Below, piece after piece: positions 28,091 through 35,646 of a DNA stretch of 64,000 nt. The stretch is from the NCBI GenBank assembly GCA_002359895.1, contig DEOB01000010.1, positions 1,056,125 to 1,120,124 of the forward strand, written 5' to 3'. Each line of letters begins with the position of its first letter. Positions within the stretch are counted from its first letter, which is position 1. The position numbers and the translations under genes are program-made. This DNA is from Stenotrophomonas sp. UBA2629. Its GTDB lineage: Bacteria; Pseudomonadota; Gammaproteobacteria; Xanthomonadales; Xanthomonadaceae. The notes below the pieces were generated by a model that did not search any database, was not told the origin of the DNA, and saw only the letters and a program-made list of their open reading frames with translations.

Positions 28091-28219
28091 CTGTAGCAGG
28101 GTGTAACAGTGGCCTGTAACAGCGTTGATACACCGGGCCGAAAGCCGCGCTGCAGCGTGGTCGCCGGTTTTTGAATGGAGGCTGCACGGTATCGCTGGGG
28201 CAGTGTTCGGCTGTGACAG
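28091..28219. promoter_or_regulatory. Candidate upstream activator sites of the Fap-like operon
   Basis: Four copies of a CTGTAACAG-type 9-mer occur: CTGTAGCAG 28091-28099, GTGTAACAG 28101-28109, CTGTAACAG 28114-28122 and CTGTGACAG 28211-28219. The cluster also forms a dyad, GTGTAACA at 28101 with TGATACAC at 28126. They lie about 70 to 190 bp before the sigma-54 promoter, the usual distance for enhancer-binding proteins. The activator encoded at 34110-35450 is the natural candidate ligand; binding is inferred. Confidence 0.45.
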
Positions 28220-28281
28220 GGATACAGTCCGGCCCAGTGATGAGGCGGCCCATCCATTTGTTTTCATTGAATAAAGTGGGT

Positions 28282-28297
28282 TGGCACGGTTGCTGCT
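28282..28297 (+). promoter_or_regulatory. Sigma-54 (RpoN) -24/-12 promoter of the Fap-like operon
   Basis: TGGCACGGTTGCTGCT matches the sigma-54 consensus TGGCACGnnnnTTGCW at every conserved base except one (C for the first T of the -12 block). The GG and GC are exactly 10 bases apart. The predicted transcript starts near 28308, giving a leader of only about 20 bases before the first gene. An AT-rich stretch (28255-28276) just upstream could bend for IHF. Confidence 0.8.
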
Positions 28298-28330
28298 CTT
28301 AGTCCGCTATCGGAATGAGTGGACGACGCA

Positions 28331-28864
28331 ATGGACAGCTGGACCCGAAATCGAATCACCGGCTTGATTGGGGTAGTGGCGTTGCTTGCCGCCAGCAGCA
28401 CGGCGGTGCAGGCATCCGGCGCGCGTCAGGGTGTAAAGGCGCAGCCGGGCGAAATCGTGCTGTTGCGCGATGTGTCCACACGTCCGGCGTACCGCATGCA
28501 GCCGCCGGGTATGGCCTTGATCGCCGATCCCTCGCCGCGCAAGGAGCTGGCCTCTGCCTTGGGCGCAGGTGGCATGGACGAACTCAGCGACGCCGATTAC
28601 GCCTCCATGGAATCGGGCTTGGCCGATGCATCGCTTTCGCATCACGGCCAGACCACGGTTGAACGCGTCACCGTCGGTGTTGTGGGCGGCACGCTGGGAC
28701 GAGTCGTAGGCGATGGCGGAGCACTGTCAGGTGGCCAGATGGCCCGCACCATCGGCGGCCCGATGGGCGCGGTGGGCGGTGCCACCCGTGGCATTGGTGA
28801 CCAGGTGCGTGGTGCGTTGGCGCAGTTCCCGTTGGGGCAGCCGACCGGGCCAGGTGGCAAATGA
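28331..28864 (+). CDS. First gene of the Fap-like operon; secreted protein in the FapA position
   Basis: The 177-residue protein has a signal peptide ending near TAVQA/SGARQ. A middle region has PRKELASALGAGGMDELSDADYASME. The C-terminal half is Gly-rich and amphipathic (VTVGVVGGTLGRVVGDGGALSGGQMARTIGGPMGAVGG). I see no clear similarity to Pseudomonas FapA beyond size, export and position, where FapA is a periplasmic chaperone of the amyloid subunits. It could be a lineage-specific replacement. ATG 28331 is about 23 bases after the predicted sigma-54 start; a GTG at 28319 is possible. The stop overlaps the next gene (ATGA). Confidence 0.55.
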   Translation: MDSWTRNRITGLIGVVALLAASSTAVQASGARQGVKAQPGEIVLLRDVSTRPAYRMQPPGMALIADPSPRKELASALGAGGMDELSDADYASMESGLADASLSHHGQTTVERVTVGVVGGTLGRVVGDGGALSGGQMARTIGGPMGAVGGATRGIGDQVRGALAQFPLGQPTGPGGK

Positions 28865-29499
28865 GCCGGCACCTTTTCGCAAAGATTGCCGGACTTGCCA
28901 TTGGCGTGGTGATGGCCGCGCCGGGGCAGGCGCAGTCCAAAGCGGACGCTTATGCGGGCATGTTGTCGTACCTGTCCACCGATGCGCATATCGACGGCAA
29001 TGCGCTGGCCGGCGCCAACGGCGCCATTGCGGTCAACCAGGCCGCCGGTGATCTGAATCTGCAGGCCAACCTGCACAGCTTCGCCAATGGCCGCAATGCA
29101 ACGTCCAGCGTGAGTGCCACGCAGCGGCATCTATCCAACACATTCGATTCACCGATGCAGGCCAGTGCCCGCATCGCAGGCAATGCACTGGCCGGCGCCA
29201 GTGGCATCGCCTCCATCAATCAGGCCAGTGGCAGTGGCAACGCGGAATTGAACACCGTGACTGCAACGCTGGCCGCACAGGGCATACGCGAGGCAAGCGA
29301 CGACGCAATGGCATCGTCCTCGGCGCTCGCGTCGGCAGGGGGGCAACCTGCCGTCAATGATCCACGCGCCACCCGCAGGGTGGGCGTGGAGGCATCCGCA
29401 TTGCGCGGGTTTGACGGTGTGCTGCAACTCAATCAGATCGCGGGATCAGGCAATGCAACGGAGAACCGTTTCAGCATCTCCGTGCAGGGCACCCCGTGA
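28861..29499 (+). CDS. fapB: FapB-like minor amyloid subunit
   Basis: The 212-residue secreted protein has a signal peptide ending near GQA/QS. Three imperfect repeats lie at residues about 44-76, 105-138 and 176-208. Each has a Gly-Asn-Ala-Leu-ArG-Gly-type turn followed by an alternating (I/V/L)NQxAGxxN core, for example NALAGASGIASINQASGSGN. This N/Q-G-A-rich strand-turn-strand pattern is that of Fap subunits, where FapB nucleates FapC fibres. The third repeat has diverged (RGFDGVLQLNQIAGSGN). No Cys is present. It is coupled to the preceding gene by a four-base overlap and lies 47 bp before the major subunit. Confidence 0.75.
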   Translation: MSRHLFAKIAGLAIGVVMAAPGQAQSKADAYAGMLSYLSTDAHIDGNALAGANGAIAVNQAAGDLNLQANLHSFANGRNATSSVSATQRHLSNTFDSPMQASARIAGNALAGASGIASINQASGSGNAELNTVTATLAAQGIREASDDAMASSSALASAGGQPAVNDPRATRRVGVEASALRGFDGVLQLNQIAGSGNATENRFSISVQGTP

Positions 29500-29546
29500 A
29501 CAATGTTCCATCCACCCGATGCATCAGAAAACCTGAAGAGGGCACC

Positions 29547-31019
29547 ATGAAAGCGAATAAATGGACAGTACTCGCCATGGCGGTTTCCGCGCTCACCTTG
29601 AGTGCGGCAGCCAATGCGGCGGACAACCAGAACAAGAGCGCAGACATCGATCACCAGCACAACGTGAACGAAACGCGCACTAATACCAACACCAACACCA
29701 ACACGAATACCAACGTAAACACCGACGTCAACACGGCGATCGACACCGACATCGACCTGAAGCTCGATGCCGCTGCACGACTGCGTTACTCCGATACGCG
29801 CAGCAACACTGATACGCGTACCAACACCGACACGCGCAGCAATACCGAGACCACCAGCACCTGGTCCAACGAGGTTTCCGAGAACGTCAACAAGACCTCC
29901 AACATCAGTGCTGATGAGCGCAAGGAAAAGAACAACCACGGCGTGGATGTGAACCTTGAGAAGGACATGCGTTTGAGTTCAGACGTCAACTTCTCCGGCG
30001 ACCCGACCATCACCGGTGACATCAATCTGGATTCGGCTGCCATTGCCATCATCGACAACCGTCAGTCGATTTCCGGCAACAGCGCCGAGAACGGACTGCT
30101 GACCAACGATGCGTCGATTGTCGACGACGTGGGTTCGGGCGCCTCGGGCAACCTGGGCTTCAACGTTGCCGCAGGTGACAACAACGCCCAGGACAACGCC
30201 GCTGCGCTGTCCGCTGCCGACGCCTCCTTCAGCTTCGGCATGGCCGACGCCGAGGTATTCGTCAACCAGAGTGGCATGAACAACTCCACCATGAACTACG
30301 GCGTGACCAACGCTGCAGGCGTGGGTGGCAATGCCTTCTCCGGCGCGTCGGGCAACATCGGCGTGAACGTCACCTCGGGTAACAACAACGAGCAGAAGAA
30401 CGCGTTGGCCGCTTCGGTTGCCACCAGTGCTTACGCCACCTCGAGCATCAGCTCCAACCAGGTGTCGTCGGGTAATGAAGTCAGCAACGATGGCTACTAC
30501 GACTATGTCGTGAACAGCTATGCCATCAACATGAGCGGCAAGGTCACCGGCACCACCCGTGGCACCGGCAACGGCACCTACAACGGTACCGGCAACTCCT
30601 ACCAGAAGACCAACTTCTACCCGGACAACTGGACGGGCGATCGCCACGCCGCCGGTGATCAGACCGGCCACAGCGATTGGGACAACGAAACCCAGGGTGC
30701 TGTCATGAATCCTGGCAAGCCGGGCGTGGGTGGCATGGCATGGGACACCGACGAGAAGGGCAACCTGAGCTTCTCGGAAATGGGCACCGCCGACCTCACC
30801 GCCAGCCTCAGTGGCAGCGTGATCGACATCGACTGGATTGCGGTTGATGCGACCAACACCGCCAGCCTGTCGGGTAGTGCGTTCTCCGGCGCCTCGGGCA
30901 ACATCGGCGTCAACGTCTCCTCCGGCACCGGCAACCTGCAGGCCAACAGCCTGGCACTGGCTGTCGCTCAACCCTCCACCGGTGGTGGCGCACCGGGCGG
31001 CGGTGGTGGTGAACCGTAA
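29547..31019 (+). CDS. fapC: FapC-like major amyloid subunit
   Basis: The 490-residue secreted protein has a signal peptide ending AANA/AD. Residues 42-101 form an Asn/Thr-rich low-complexity domain with NT dipeptides and DTRSNT hexapeptides. Three amyloid repeats follow, cores about 197-226, 261-296 and 443-475, each with SGASGN(I/L)G(V/F)NV(A/T/S)(A/S)Gxx N. The linkers are unequal: about 34 and 146 residues. The tail is GGGAPGGGGGEP. Pseudomonas FapC is built the same way (three repeats, variable linkers). ATG 29547 has GAAGAGGG upstream; an ORF start at 29496 would lie before the signal peptide. No Cys occurs, so the C-terminal CxxC of the Pseudomonas protein is absent. Confidence 0.82.
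   Translation: MKANKWTVLAMAVSALTLSAAANAADNQNKSADIDHQHNVNETRTNTNTNTNTNTNVNTDVNTAIDTDIDLKLDAAARLRYSDTRSNTDTRTNTDTRSNTETTSTWSNEVSENVNKTSNISADERKEKNNHGVDVNLEKDMRLSSDVNFSGDPTITGDINLDSAAIAIIDNRQSISGNSAENGLLTNDASIVDDVGSGASGNLGFNVAAGDNNAQDNAAALSAADASFSFGMADAEVFVNQSGMNNSTMNYGVTNAAGVGGNAFSGASGNIGVNVTSGNNNEQKNALAASVATSAYATSSISSNQVSSGNEVSNDGYYDYVVNSYAINMSGKVTGTTRGTGNGTYNGTGNSYQKTNFYPDNWTGDRHAAGDQTGHSDWDNETQGAVMNPGKPGVGGMAWDTDEKGNLSFSEMGTADLTASLSGSVIDIDWIAVDATNTASLSGSAFSGASGNIGVNVSSGTGNLQANSLALAVAQPSTGGGAPGGGGGEP
29679..29846 (+). repeat. In-frame short tandem repeats within the FapC-like gene
   Basis: Positions 29679-29720 carry hexamers of ACCAAC type encoding Asn-Thr dipeptides. Positions 29793-29846 carry three 18-base units encoding DTR(S/T)NT. 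Such repeats can change number by slippage while keeping the frame. Confidence 0.7.
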
Positions 31020-31026
31020 CCAGCGG

Positions 31027-31137
31027 CGTCATCCAGCCGGATGACGTTTCAGCGCTGCGCAACAAGCCCGGCCATCCGCCAATGGCCGGGTTATCCCGGG
31101 AGCCCCTGTTCCTCCCCCCCGTGGAGCCGGGGCTCCC
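31027..31137 (+). promoter_or_regulatory. Three consecutive hairpins between the major subunit and protease genes
   Basis: Stems: 31027-31034 with 31039-31046 (8 bp, then TTT); 31067-31075 with 31082-31090 (9 bp); 31098-31106 with 31129-31137 (9 bp, long loop). They fill most of the 148-bp gap in the operon. A partial terminator or mRNA-stabilising element that raises subunit over accessory expression is the likely role; none has a long T-run. Confidence 0.55.
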
Positions 31138-31167
31138 ACCTGCTGATTTCGTGGAGACGCGACCCTC

Positions 31168-31869
31168 ATGTTCGGTAAGAGTCTGCTCGTGGCCTGTGCA
31201 TTGCTGATGGCACCACAGATGGTGCGTGCCGGTGACGTCGCCTTCAGTGGCGTGTTGCCCAATGGCGGGCTGTACAGCGGTCAGGTCGAGAGCATGCAGG
31301 AGAGGCGGTTCCGCAATCTGGTACGGCAGCACACCGATTACAGCTGCGGCGCGGCGGCCTTGGCGACGATTCTCAAACATGCCTATCACCTGAATACCGA
31401 TGAGGCGACGGTGATCGAGGGAATGATGGGCGTAGCGGACCCCGAGCTTGTGCGTCAGCGTGGCTTCTCGTTGCTGGACATCAAGCGTTACGTCGAATCA
31501 CTGGGTATGCGCGGGCGTGGTTACCGCGTCAATGAAGAACGGCTGGCGAGTCTACGGGTGCCGGGTCTGGTGCTGATGGATGTGCGCGGCTTCCGCCACT
31601 TCGTTGTGCTCAAACAGATCCGTGACGGCATGGCCGAGGTGGCCGATCCCATCCTCGGTAACCGGGTGATACCGGTGAAGGAATTTCTTGAAGCGTGGCC
31701 ATCACGTGCGGTGTTCGTGGTGATTGGCAGCGACTTTGACCGCAACACGGCATTGCTGCAGCCCAGCGAAAAACCCAGCGCACGTGCGCTGGCCGCACGC
31801 CAGGGACGCGGGCCGATAACCGATGCCGAACTGGTCGACTTCGGCTTTACCCATGCCGACCTGTTTTGA
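31168..31869 (+). CDS. fapD: FapD-like C39-family cysteine protease
   Basis: The 233-residue protein has a signal peptide ending near VRA/GD. The peptidase C39 core is complete: Gln54 and Cys60 in RQHTDYSCGAAALATILKH, His144 in GFRHFVVLK, and Asp160 in VADPILGN. C39 domains usually cut double-glycine leaders in ABC exporters; FapD is the stand-alone, exported version found in fap operons and needed for amyloid secretion. The C-terminal tail (after residue 200) is basic and specific to this type. It follows the hairpin-rich gap, and fapE starts 12 bp downstream. Confidence 0.82.
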   Translation: MFGKSLLVACALLMAPQMVRAGDVAFSGVLPNGGLYSGQVESMQERRFRNLVRQHTDYSCGAAALATILKHAYHLNTDEATVIEGMMGVADPELVRQRGFSLLDIKRYVESLGMRGRGYRVNEERLASLRVPGLVLMDVRGFRHFVVLKQIRDGMAEVADPILGNRVIPVKEFLEAWPSRAVFVVIGSDFDRNTALLQPSEKPSARALAARQGRGPITDAELVDFGFTHADLF

Positions 31870-31881
31870 GGGAGCACAGTC

Positions 31882-32652
31882 ATGAACATTCTCAAATCCT
31901 GTGGGTTGGTGCTTGCGCTGGGTTTCGCGCTGCCCGCTCATGCTGACGACAGCGCCGCACGCAGCGGCAAAGGCCTGCAGGAAATTCCCGATGCCGAGCT
32001 CAACCTGATGCGCGGGCGATACACCGTCGGCGGCAATTCGGTGGCGTGGTTTGGTGTGACCATGATCTCCACCTGGCAGGCGGCCAATGGCCAGAGCCTG
32101 CAGGGTGCGCTCACCTTGGCCATGGATTTCAGCAAGGGCGGCAGAACGCCCAAGGTCAGCTTCACCCCCAGCGTCAACATCACTGCAGCCAATGCGCCGT
32201 TGCCCGATGCCAGTGGCCGCGCCATTGATGGCAGCGGTTTGCAGAACGTGTCCGGCCTGAGCCAAAGCGTGCAGATTGCCGGCGACGGCAACCGCGCCAG
32301 CAACGTCCTGCACTTGAACGTGCGCAACGACGGTGTGATTCCGGGGCAGGGCAGCGGTGGTGGCGCGGGTAGTGCGTCCACGCAGAAGGGGGATGCCAGT
32401 GCCACCGCAAGTTTTGACGGCAGCACGGCGCAGCTGCAACTGCGCATGGAGGGCCAAGGGGCCGTGCAGCAGTGGATGCGCAGCGGCAGCGTGGGCCAGA
32501 GCATCCAACTGATGGCTGATGGACAGCAGGTGGGCAACCGTCTGCAGATTGATCTGGTGCGGCAATCGTTGGGCGGCAATCTGCCGCTGGCACAGAACGT
32601 GGCACAAGCCATCACGCTCAATCGGGGGATTGGCGGGGTGGGTGGCCAGTGA
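31882..32652 (+). CDS. fapE: FapE-like accessory protein
   Basis: The 256-residue secreted protein has a signal peptide ending PAHA/DD. It then has an N-terminal motif LQEIPDAELNLMRGRYTV followed by VAWFGVTMISTW, which is how FapE proteins begin. The rest is beta-rich with several VGQSIQL, VSGLSQSVQIAGDGN and RLQIDL segments. FapE is a minor extracellular component in Pseudomonas and is needed for export of fibres. GGGAG precedes the start. It lies between fapD and fapF in the standard order. Confidence 0.7.
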   Translation: MNILKSCGLVLALGFALPAHADDSAARSGKGLQEIPDAELNLMRGRYTVGGNSVAWFGVTMISTWQAANGQSLQGALTLAMDFSKGGRTPKVSFTPSVNITAANAPLPDASGRAIDGSGLQNVSGLSQSVQIAGDGNRASNVLHLNVRNDGVIPGQGSGGGAGSASTQKGDASATASFDGSTAQLQLRMEGQGAVQQWMRSGSVGQSIQLMADGQQVGNRLQIDLVRQSLGGNLPLAQNVAQAITLNRGIGGVGGQ

Positions 32653-32705
32653 AACGCCCGTGCATCGCACGGGTATCGAAACAGACAACACAGAGGAACA
32701 CGACA

Positions 32706-34049
32706 ATGAACCGACTGGCGATGGCGGCGCTGGTGAGTCTGGCTGTGGTTTCGCCTTCAGTGGCGGCGCAGGACGCAGCAACCGGCAACAGCAACAGCAG
32801 CAACGACGAAGAGGATGTACGGGCACTGGTGGCGCAGCTGGAGGCACTCAAAGCCAGTTACGCGCAGGAAGTAAGGCGACTGCGTGAACTGGACATGCAG
32901 GTGCAGGCCATCCAGGCGCGCGTCGGTGGCAAGACCGCGCAGGCCATGGCCCCGGCGCCGGTACCGCCGCAGGCGGCTGCCATCGCCGCCGAAGCCGCAC
33001 AGGCCGGGCAGCCGATACAAAAACCGGCAGCGCCCAGCGAAGGCTATGCCAGCAGTGCGGCTGAAGCACAGGAAGCCAAGGAAGCGGCGCGGCGTAGTGT
33101 GGATGACGTCAAACAACAGCAGTCGGCGTTGTTCAACCGCCGACTGACCTTGGAAAACAGCGTCAGCTACGCCCGCTACGACCGCAAACAGCTCACGCTC
33201 AACGGCTTCCTGGCGTTGGACGCGATCTTCCTGGGCAACATCGCCATCGAGAACGTCGAGTCCGATTCGGTGACCTACAACTTCGCCGCGCGCTGGGGCC
33301 TCAACCCCAGGCTTACCTTGAATCTGGATGTGCCCTATATCGCGCGCAAGACCATTTACCAGAAGGGCGGCGCAGGCGGTTCGGCTGCAGCCATCGCGCA
33401 GGAGGAAACACACGGCACCGGCATTGGTGATGTCACTGCCAGCGCCAACTACAAGCTGTTCGGCGAACGCGGCTGGCGGCCGGAAACCGTGCTCACCGGC
33501 GGTGTCACCGCCCCCACGGGTCGCGAGCCGTATGGCCTGGACTGGAAGGTGATCGAGCGTGACGATGACGACTTCATCCGCTTTGCCGTGCCGGCCAAAC
33601 AGCCCACCGGCAACGGTGTGTGGCAGGCCAACCTCGGCTTGTCGGCGGTGAAGACCGCAGACCCGGCCATCCTGTTCGCCAACCTGGGCTACATCCATTC
33701 GTTCAAACGCAGCTTTGATGACATTGATTCAAACCCGGACACCACCAATCCGGGCGAAGTGAAGCTGGGTAGTTCGTTCTACTTTGGTGCGGGCGTGGCG
33801 TTTGCCTTCAACGAGCGCACCAGCCTGAGCATTTCCTTCAGTGACAAGCTCAGTGCGCGTGCGTCCACCCGCTACAAGGATGGCAAGTGGATGAAGGTGA
33901 TCGGCAGTGACGCCAACGCCGGCACGCTCAACCTGGGTGTGACCTATGCACTGACGCCCAAGGCAACGTTCGTGAGCATGCTGGGCATTGGCCTCACCCC
34001 GGACGCACCGGATTTCAGTTTGGCGTTCAAAGTGCCGTACATGCTGTGA
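32706..34049 (+). CDS. fapF: FapF-like outer-membrane channel
   Basis: The 447-residue protein has a signal peptide ending SVAA/QD. A coiled coil spans about residues 34-70 (EDVRALVAQLEALKASYAQEVRRL), followed by an Ala/Pro-rich linker and a helix (EAKEAARRSVDDVKQQQSALFNRRLTLEN). A C-terminal beta-barrel of about 290 residues with alternating strands ends FSLAFKVPYML. Pseudomonas FapF is a trimeric barrel gated by an N-terminal coiled coil and helical plug that secretes FapB, FapC and FapE. ATG 32706 gives the proper signal peptide; the frame from 32649 lies upstream of it. Confidence 0.8.
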   Translation: MNRLAMAALVSLAVVSPSVAAQDAATGNSNSSNDEEDVRALVAQLEALKASYAQEVRRLRELDMQVQAIQARVGGKTAQAMAPAPVPPQAAAIAAEAAQAGQPIQKPAAPSEGYASSAAEAQEAKEAARRSVDDVKQQQSALFNRRLTLENSVSYARYDRKQLTLNGFLALDAIFLGNIAIENVESDSVTYNFAARWGLNPRLTLNLDVPYIARKTIYQKGGAGGSAAAIAQEETHGTGIGDVTASANYKLFGERGWRPETVLTGGVTAPTGREPYGLDWKVIERDDDDFIRFAVPAKQPTGNGVWQANLGLSAVKTADPAILFANLGYIHSFKRSFDDIDSNPDTTNPGEVKLGSSFYFGAGVAFAFNERTSLSISFSDKLSARASTRYKDGKWMKVIGSDANAGTLNLGVTYALTPKATFVSMLGIGLTPDAPDFSLAFKVPYML

Positions 34050-34070
34050 CTGCGGGGATGAGCGGCGAGG

Positions 34071-34088
34071 GTGAGTGCAGGCACTCAC
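34071..34088. repeat. Small hairpin between convergent fapF and the regulator gene
   Basis: GTGAGTGC at 34071-34078 with complement at 34081-34088. It has no T-run, so it is only a weak terminator candidate for the two convergent genes. Confidence 0.3.
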
Positions 34089-34109
34089 TCCCGCTTCTCA
34101 CCGCATCTC

Positions 34110-35450
34110 TCAGCGCAGCGTTTCAAGTGTCAGTTGATGTTTGCGGCACAGCCGGTAGATGGTCACGCGTGAGACTTTCATCAGCCGCGCGCAGGCACTG
34201 ACGTTGTAGCGGCTCTGCTGCAGGCAGGAGAGCAGGGTTTCGCGTTCGGCATGGGTGCGGGCATGGCTGAGCTGGCCGTGGCTGGCGCCATTGCCATCCA
34301 CACCCAGCTCAAGATCCTGGCAGGTGATCAACTCACCTTCGGCAGTAATGGCCGCGCGCTGCACCCGGTTCAACAGTTCACGCACATTGCCTGGCCACTG
34401 GAAGCGTTCCATCGCATGCCGTGCATCACTGCTGTAGCCGCGCGCACGGATGCGGTGGCGGTCACGGAAATCGGCCAGAAAGTGGCGCGACAACAATTCG
34501 ATATCACCATCGCGGCTGCGTAGTGGTGGCATCGGCAAGCGCAGTACGTTCAAGCGGTAGTAGAGGTCGCGGCGGAAGCTGCCTTTGTCCACCGCGCGCT
34601 CCAGATCCACATGGGTGGCTGCGAGGATGCGCACATCCACTTGGACGGGTTGGTTGCTGCCCACCCGCTCGATGGTGCCTTCCTGCAACACCCGCAACAG
34701 ACTGGTCTGCGCATCCAGCGGCAGATCGCCGATTTCATCCAGAAATACCGTGCCGTTGTGCGCGGTTTCAAACAGACCTTGGCGACGTGTGGTGGCACCG
34801 GTGAAGGCGCCGCGCTCGTGGCCGAACAGCTCGGACTGCACGAGGGTGGACGGAATGGCGCCGCAGTTGATTGCCTGGAACGGTTTGCCGTGGCGTGAGG
34901 ACAGGCGATGCAGGGCGTGTGCGGCCACTTCCTTGCCGGTGCCGGTTTCGCCGGTGATCAATACCGGCAGATCAACCGGTGCAAATTTGCGCAACATGGC
35001 GCGCATCAGCAGCATCACATCGCTTTCGCCGAGCAGAGTGTCGAGCACTTCGTCGTGTGCCAGCGGCGCCGGTGCATCACCCAAGGCCTGCAGTTGGCGC
35101 AGCAGTTCTTTGATGTCCGGGGGATGCGGAAACTGCTGCCGGCAGGCGGCCAGTAGTGGATGCGCCGGGTGCGCGTTGGCTTCGCCCTCCGATGGTGTGA
35201 GGGCAAACAACGGCATGTGCCGATGCTCGGCGGTGAGCTGGCTGATGCGTTCCAGCTCGCTGTCCGAGCTGGCCCGGAAATCAATCAGGCCGACCACCGT
35301 GTCGCCGCCGCGCATGCCGATGTCGGCGGGCTGTTGAGGTAGTACCGCGCGAACCTGCCAGCCATCCGCAGCCAGCATCACTTTTTCTCTAGCCCCCGGT
35401 TTCCCGAACCAGATGACACAGCGTTTGCTCGAATCAGGTACAGCGGCCAT
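34110..35450 (-). CDS. Sigma-54-dependent activator (VpsR/FleQ-like)
   Basis: The 446-residue protein has three parts. Residues 1-125 form a divergent receiver-like (VpsR-type) domain with CVIWFGKPG and Asp57 in LIDF. The AAA+ domain has Walker A GETGTGKE (167-174), the sigma-54 contact loop GAFTGA (214-219) and Walker B TVFLDEIGD (234-242). The C-terminus is a Fis-type helix-turn-helix (NVSACARLMKVSRVTIYRL). VpsR and FleQ bind c-di-GMP and drive biofilm matrix genes; FleQ regulates fap in Pseudomonas. It lies convergent at the end of the Fap-like operon, whose promoter is sigma-54 type, so it is very probably its activator. c-di-GMP binding is untested. Confidence 0.88.
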   Translation of the reverse strand: MAAVPDSSKRCVIWFGKPGAREKVMLAADGWQVRAVLPQQPADIGMRGGDTVVGLIDFRASSDSELERISQLTAEHRHMPLFALTPSEGEANAHPAHPLLAACRQQFPHPPDIKELLRQLQALGDAPAPLAHDEVLDTLLGESDVMLLMRAMLRKFAPVDLPVLITGETGTGKEVAAHALHRLSSRHGKPFQAINCGAIPSTLVQSELFGHERGAFTGATTRRQGLFETAHNGTVFLDEIGDLPLDAQTSLLRVLQEGTIERVGSNQPVQVDVRILAATHVDLERAVDKGSFRRDLYYRLNVLRLPMPPLRSRDGDIELLSRHFLADFRDRHRIRARGYSSDARHAMERFQWPGNVRELLNRVQRAAITAEGELITCQDLELGVDGNGASHGQLSHARTHAERETLLSCLQQSRYNVSACARLMKVSRVTIYRLCRKHQLTLETLR

Positions 35451-35590
35451 GCGAGGTCACCTTTCCGTTCGGCAGTCACCATATACCCCTGATTCAGAAG
35501 GGTGCAATCACATACGTTGTGTGAATTGGCGCACAGTTGTCATATCGCCTATTAAGGTTCGCCCCGGGCCGGGGTTTTGTCATGCCAATG

Positions 35591-35623
35591 AAAAAAGCCG
35601 CCGCCCGGGAGGGCGACGGCTTT
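35591..35623 (-). terminator. Terminator of the first NlpC/P60 gene
   Basis: An imperfect 12-bp GC stem (AAAGCCGCCGCCC with GGGCGACGGCTTT, one mismatch) is followed on the minus strand by six T residues. It also separates the locus from the sigma-54 regulator upstream region. Confidence 0.75.
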
Positions 35624-35646
35624 GGCGGCAGGGCCTGCGTGCTGGA

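Noticed and set aside
28315..28662. A 115-residue open frame starting at ATG 28315 inside the first amyloid-operon gene
   Set aside because: It overlaps the real gene in another frame, has no ribosome binding site and no signal peptide; the in-frame protein with a signal peptide is preferred.
30610..30700. Possible protease or lectin domain in the FapC-like linker (NWTGDRHAAGDQTGHSDW)
   Set aside because: Only low-complexity Gly/Asn/Thr sequence surrounds it and no catalytic set is present.
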